A stretch of DNA of 50,779 bases from an uncultured Eubacterium sp. Lineage in GTDB: Bacteria; Bacillota; Clostridia; Lachnospirales; Lachnospiraceae. Where the stretch lies: contig CAKRKO010000010.1 of assembly GCA_934358495.1 (NCBI GenBank), positions 1 through 50,779 of the forward strand, read 5' to 3'. Shown here piece by piece: positions 48,760 through 50,779 of this stretch; positions within the stretch are counted from its first letter, which is position 1, and every line of letters begins with the position of its first letter. The position numbers were made by a program, and so were the translations under genes. The notes under the pieces were generated by a model. The model searched no databases, was not told where the DNA came from, and saw only the letters and a list, made by a program, of their open reading frames with translations.

Positions 48760-49462
48760 ATTCCGAAAATATGGTGTTATGCGTTTTATCGGACATCTGG
48801 ATATCATGCGTTATTTTCAGAAAGCCATGCGCCGCGCCAATATCGATATTGCCTATTCAGAAGGTTTTTCTCCGCACCAGATTATGTCTTTTGCGGCTCC
48901 TCTTGGTGTAGGTATTACCAGTGACGGCGAATATCTGGATATTGAGGTACATTCCACAAAATCTACCAATGAATCCAGAGATACACTGAACGCGGTTATG
49001 GTGGATGGTATAGAAATCACCGAATATGTTGCTCTGCGTCAGGATGCAAAAAAAGCGATGACTTCCGTAGCTGCAGCAGATTATATTGTTTATTTCAAAA
49101 AGCAGATTGATTTCAAACTGGAAGAGCTGGAAGAAAAAATCCATCAGTATTACGAGGAGCGGAAAACCATTGAAGTAACAAAGCAGACGAAAAAAAGTGA
49201 GCGTGTCATTGATATCAAACCGCTTATCTACCAGTTCGCCCCATGTGATCTGAAGGAACTTGGATGGCAGGGATTTTTCCTGCAGCTTTCTACCGGAAGT
49301 ACCGATAATATTAAACCGGAACTGGTATTACAGGATTTTTATCATTATTTTGGAAAAACTTATGATCCGTTTAATATGCAGATCCACAGAGTAGAAACCT
49401 ATGAGCGTACAGAAGAAGGATTAAGACCGCTGTATCAGGCAGGTGACGACATTGAATCATAA
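48743..49462 (+). CDS. TIGR03936/DUF2344 radical SAM-associated protein
   Basis: A 239-residue protein of the DUF2344 family that accompanies the TIGR03960 radical SAM protein; in some species the two are fused. Family features are the start RIKFRKYGVMRFIGHLDIMRYFQKAM, best given as positions 3-28 with core GHLDIMR, and SEGFSPHQIMSFAAPLGVG. The ATG follows AAGGAGG and lies inside the previous gene, so expression is coupled. Its end overlaps the RNase G start. Biochemical role unknown. Confidence 0.91.
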   Translation: MRIRIKFRKYGVMRFIGHLDIMRYFQKAMRRANIDIAYSEGFSPHQIMSFAAPLGVGITSDGEYLDIEVHSTKSTNESRDTLNAVMVDGIEITEYVALRQDAKKAMTSVAAADYIVYFKKQIDFKLEELEEKIHQYYEERKTIEVTKQTKKSERVIDIKPLIYQFAPCDLKELGWQGFFLQLSTGSTDNIKPELVLQDFYHYFGKTYDPFNMQIHRVETYERTEEGLRPLYQAGDDIES

Positions 49463-50648
49463 AGTCATTATCACAGATACTACTATCTGTGGCAATCAGG
49501 TACGCATGTGTGCTACGGTATCGGAACGCCGTCTGTTGGAAGTGCGGTGCCTGAAACTCGCTCAGGAATCTATTCTTGGAAATATTTATGTGGGACGGGT
49601 ACAAAAAATCGTACCGAGCATTCAGGCTGCTTTTATAGAAATCAAGCCCGGACTTTCCTGCTATTATTCCATGGCTGAAAAAGCAGAACCGATTTTTGTG
49701 AAAAAGATTTCCTCAAAAAAACTGGTTCAGGGAGAGGAACTACTGGTTCAGTTGACGCGGGAGAGTGTAAAAACAAAAGCCCCGACCGTATCCGGCAACC
49801 TAAACTTGACCGGCCGTTATCTGGTTCTGACCAGTGGAGACTGCAGGATTGGTTTTTCATCAAAGCTGACAAAACCGGAAAAAGAGCGGCTTGGCACGTT
49901 GCTGGAGCCTGAATGGGATGGTTCTTTTGGTATTATCGTCCGCACGAATGCCAGAGATGTGTCTGCAGCTGTGCTGATTGCAGAACTGCATCAGTTGAAA
50001 GACCGGCTGCAGACCATCTGTCATACGGCATCCATGCGCACCTGTTTTTCCTGTGTCAGCCGTACACCGAAAAGCTACATGACTTATCTGCAAAACAGTT
50101 ATCAAGATGGTTTTACGGAAATTTTGACCGATCTGCCGGATGTTTATAAGGAAGTACGGCAGCAGCAGGAAATGGATCCTTCCTTTGCACAGATTCCACT
50201 TCGGCTGTACGAGGATAAACTGCTTCCGCTGGCAGCACTTTATAATCTGAACAAGCAGACAGAGAACGCCTTGCAGAAAAGAGTCTGGCTGAAATCCGGC
50301 GGTTATCTCGTGATTGAACCGACAGAGGCGCTGACCGTTGTGGATGTCAATACCGGAAAAAGCATGACAAAAAAAGACCGACAGGAACATTTTCTGAAGA
50401 TCAATCTTGAAGCGGCTGAAGAAACTGCCGCTCAGCTGCGTCTTAGAAACATTTCTGGAATTGTGATCATTGACTTTATCAATCTGGAACGGGAAGAAGA
50501 TCAGCGGACGGTTATGGAGTATCTGCGTCGGTATGTCCGGGAAGATTCTGTACCGGTTCAGGTTGTTGACATGACCAGATTGAATCTCGTGGAACTTACG
50601 AGAAAAAAAGTTGAAAAAAGTTTGGCAGAACAGTTGACAGAACAGTAA
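49452..50648 (+). CDS. rng: Ribonuclease E/G family protein
   Basis: Single-strand endoribonuclease that processes rRNA and mRNA 5' ends. The roughly 398-residue protein has an S1 domain (GNIYVGRVQKIVPSIQAAF, about 40-110), a 5' sensor/RNase H-like region, and catalytic metal sites in VVDVNTGKS and IIDFINLE. It ends at TRKKVEKSLAEQL, just where E. coli enzymes continue into the CPxC zinc link, so the zinc link and small domain are missing. AGGTGA at 49441-49446 is 5 nt before TTG at 49452; an in-frame GTG at 49443 lies within that signal and is the alternative start. It overlaps the previous gene. Confidence 0.92.
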   Translation: MNHKVIITDTTICGNQVRMCATVSERRLLEVRCLKLAQESILGNIYVGRVQKIVPSIQAAFIEIKPGLSCYYSMAEKAEPIFVKKISSKKLVQGEELLVQLTRESVKTKAPTVSGNLNLTGRYLVLTSGDCRIGFSSKLTKPEKERLGTLLEPEWDGSFGIIVRTNARDVSAAVLIAELHQLKDRLQTICHTASMRTCFSCVSRTPKSYMTYLQNSYQDGFTEILTDLPDVYKEVRQQQEMDPSFAQIPLRLYEDKLLPLAALYNLNKQTENALQKRVWLKSGGYLVIEPTEALTVVDVNTGKSMTKKDRQEHFLKINLEAAEETAAQLRLRNISGIVIIDFINLEREEDQRTVMEYLRRYVREDSVPVQVVDMTRLNLVELTRKKVEKSLAEQLTEQ

Positions 50649-50662
50649 CATTCTGATATTAT
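50634..50662 (+). promoter_or_regulatory. rplU promoter inside the end of rng
   Basis: TTGACA at 50634-50639 and TATTAT at 50657-50662 are 17 bp apart, with TGA before the -10. The -35 lies in the last codons of rng. Transcription should start near 50669, at the 5' end of the L21 leader. Confidence 0.85.
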
Positions 50663-50668
50663 ACAAAA

Positions 50669-50728
50669 GATGCCGCACAACGAGGTACAAGACTGCATAT
50701 TATGCAGCACCGAAATTGGCGAGTAATG
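50669..50728 (+). ncRNA. L21 leader (ribosomal protein autoregulatory leader)
   Basis: The sequence GATGCCGCACAACGAGGTAC, a central hairpin CTGCATA-T-TATGCAG (50693-50707), CACCG and then TTGGCGAGTAATGA is the pattern I know from the Firmicute L21 leader (Rfam L21_leader). GGT/ACC and TGCC/GGC pairs enclose the hairpin. It lies between a strong promoter and the rplU ribosome site, where free L21 should bind to repress its own operon. Confidence 0.85.
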
Positions 50729-50746
50729 ATAAATAGGAGGTGCCAT

Positions 50747-50779
50747 ATGTACGCAATTATAGCAACAGGTGGTAAACAG
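50747..50779 (+). CDS. rplU: Ribosomal protein L21, N-terminal 11 codons
   Basis: The window ends inside this gene. AGGAGG at 50735-50740 is followed 6 nt later by ATG and codons for MYAIIATGGKQ, the standard start of bacterial L21, a 50S protein that binds 23S rRNA. The preceding L21 leader supports the call. The order RNase G - leader - rplU is common in Clostridia. Confidence 0.93.
   Translation, partial: MYAIIATGGKQ

Noticed and set aside
49860..50690. 276-codon open frame on the minus strand over rng
   Set aside because: It is the antisense of RNase G motifs and runs over the rplU promoter; composition is typical of a shadow.
1..50779. CRISPR arrays, insertion sequences, prophage or conjugative genes
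   Set aside because: No regularly spaced repeats, transposase, integrase or phage structural motifs were seen anywhere in the window.

Overview
The window reads as a chromosomal segment of a low-to-moderate GC Firmicute of class Clostridia, most likely a Lachnospiraceae gut anaerobe (Blautia/Dorea/Ruminococcus-like). Evidence: AGGAGG ribosome sites, frequent TTG/GTG starts, canonical sigma-A promoters, a remA-gmk-rpoZ cluster, an L21 leader, RqcH, RecU, a short HisG with HisZ, and oxygen-independent NadB/NadA and radical SAM enzymes. I saw no rRNA, tRNA, CRISPR array, phage or insertion sequence. This is core chromosome, and most interest lies in unusual domain fusions, gene order and intergenic structures.

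Layout. 1-5.5 kb: arginine biosynthesis (argC, a GNAT acetyltransferase, argJ, argB, argD) behind candidate ARG boxes and ended by a terminator. 5.7-12.4 kb: a small YdcZ-type membrane protein, then a tight run comEA - response regulator - histidine kinase - GerMN lipoprotein - comEC, so a two-component system sits between the two DNA-uptake genes. 12.6-15.8 kb: de novo NAD genes nadB-nadC-nadA with their own promoter and terminator, followed by holA, which appears to be read from a leaderless promoter. 16.8-18.9 kb: a hairpin-rich intergenic element, then ammonium transporter amt and a PII protein. 18.9-21.5 kb: a 3-hydroxyacyl-CoA dehydrogenase gene that has lost its 3' end, convergent with rqcH. 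21.8-30.8 kb: a MATE exporter and a housekeeping cluster (yicC, remA, gmk, rpoZ, rimO, pgsA, rsmD, coaD, a coiled-coil protein), a convergent YlbJ-like gene and an M23 peptidase. 30.9-36.6 kb: RsuA- and RluA-type pseudouridine synthases, a HAD phosphatase, a YgiQ-type radical SAM protein, a histidine phosphatase and recU.

36.6-41.9 kb: histidine operon hisZ-hisG-hisD-hisB-hisIE behind a perfect consensus promoter. The last protein carries an N-terminal HisF/HisA-like barrel that has lost its catalytic aspartates. hisC, hisH, hisA and hisF are not here. 41.9-46.6 kb: a small membrane protein and a two-gene ABC exporter whose permease carries a very long coiled coil; a perfect 15-bp inverted repeat sits at the start of its transcript. 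46.6-50.8 kb: another hairpin-rich intergenic stretch, then the conserved cluster of a TIGR03960-type radical SAM protein, its TIGR03936-type partner, RNase G and the L21 leader with the first 11 codons of rplU, where the window ends.

The best candidates for something undescribed are the hairpin-array element at 16800-16964 (which shares a short core with 46647-46670), the catalytically dead barrel fused to HisIE, and the competence operon carrying a two-component system. Family assignments rest on reading motifs by eye, without database searches.
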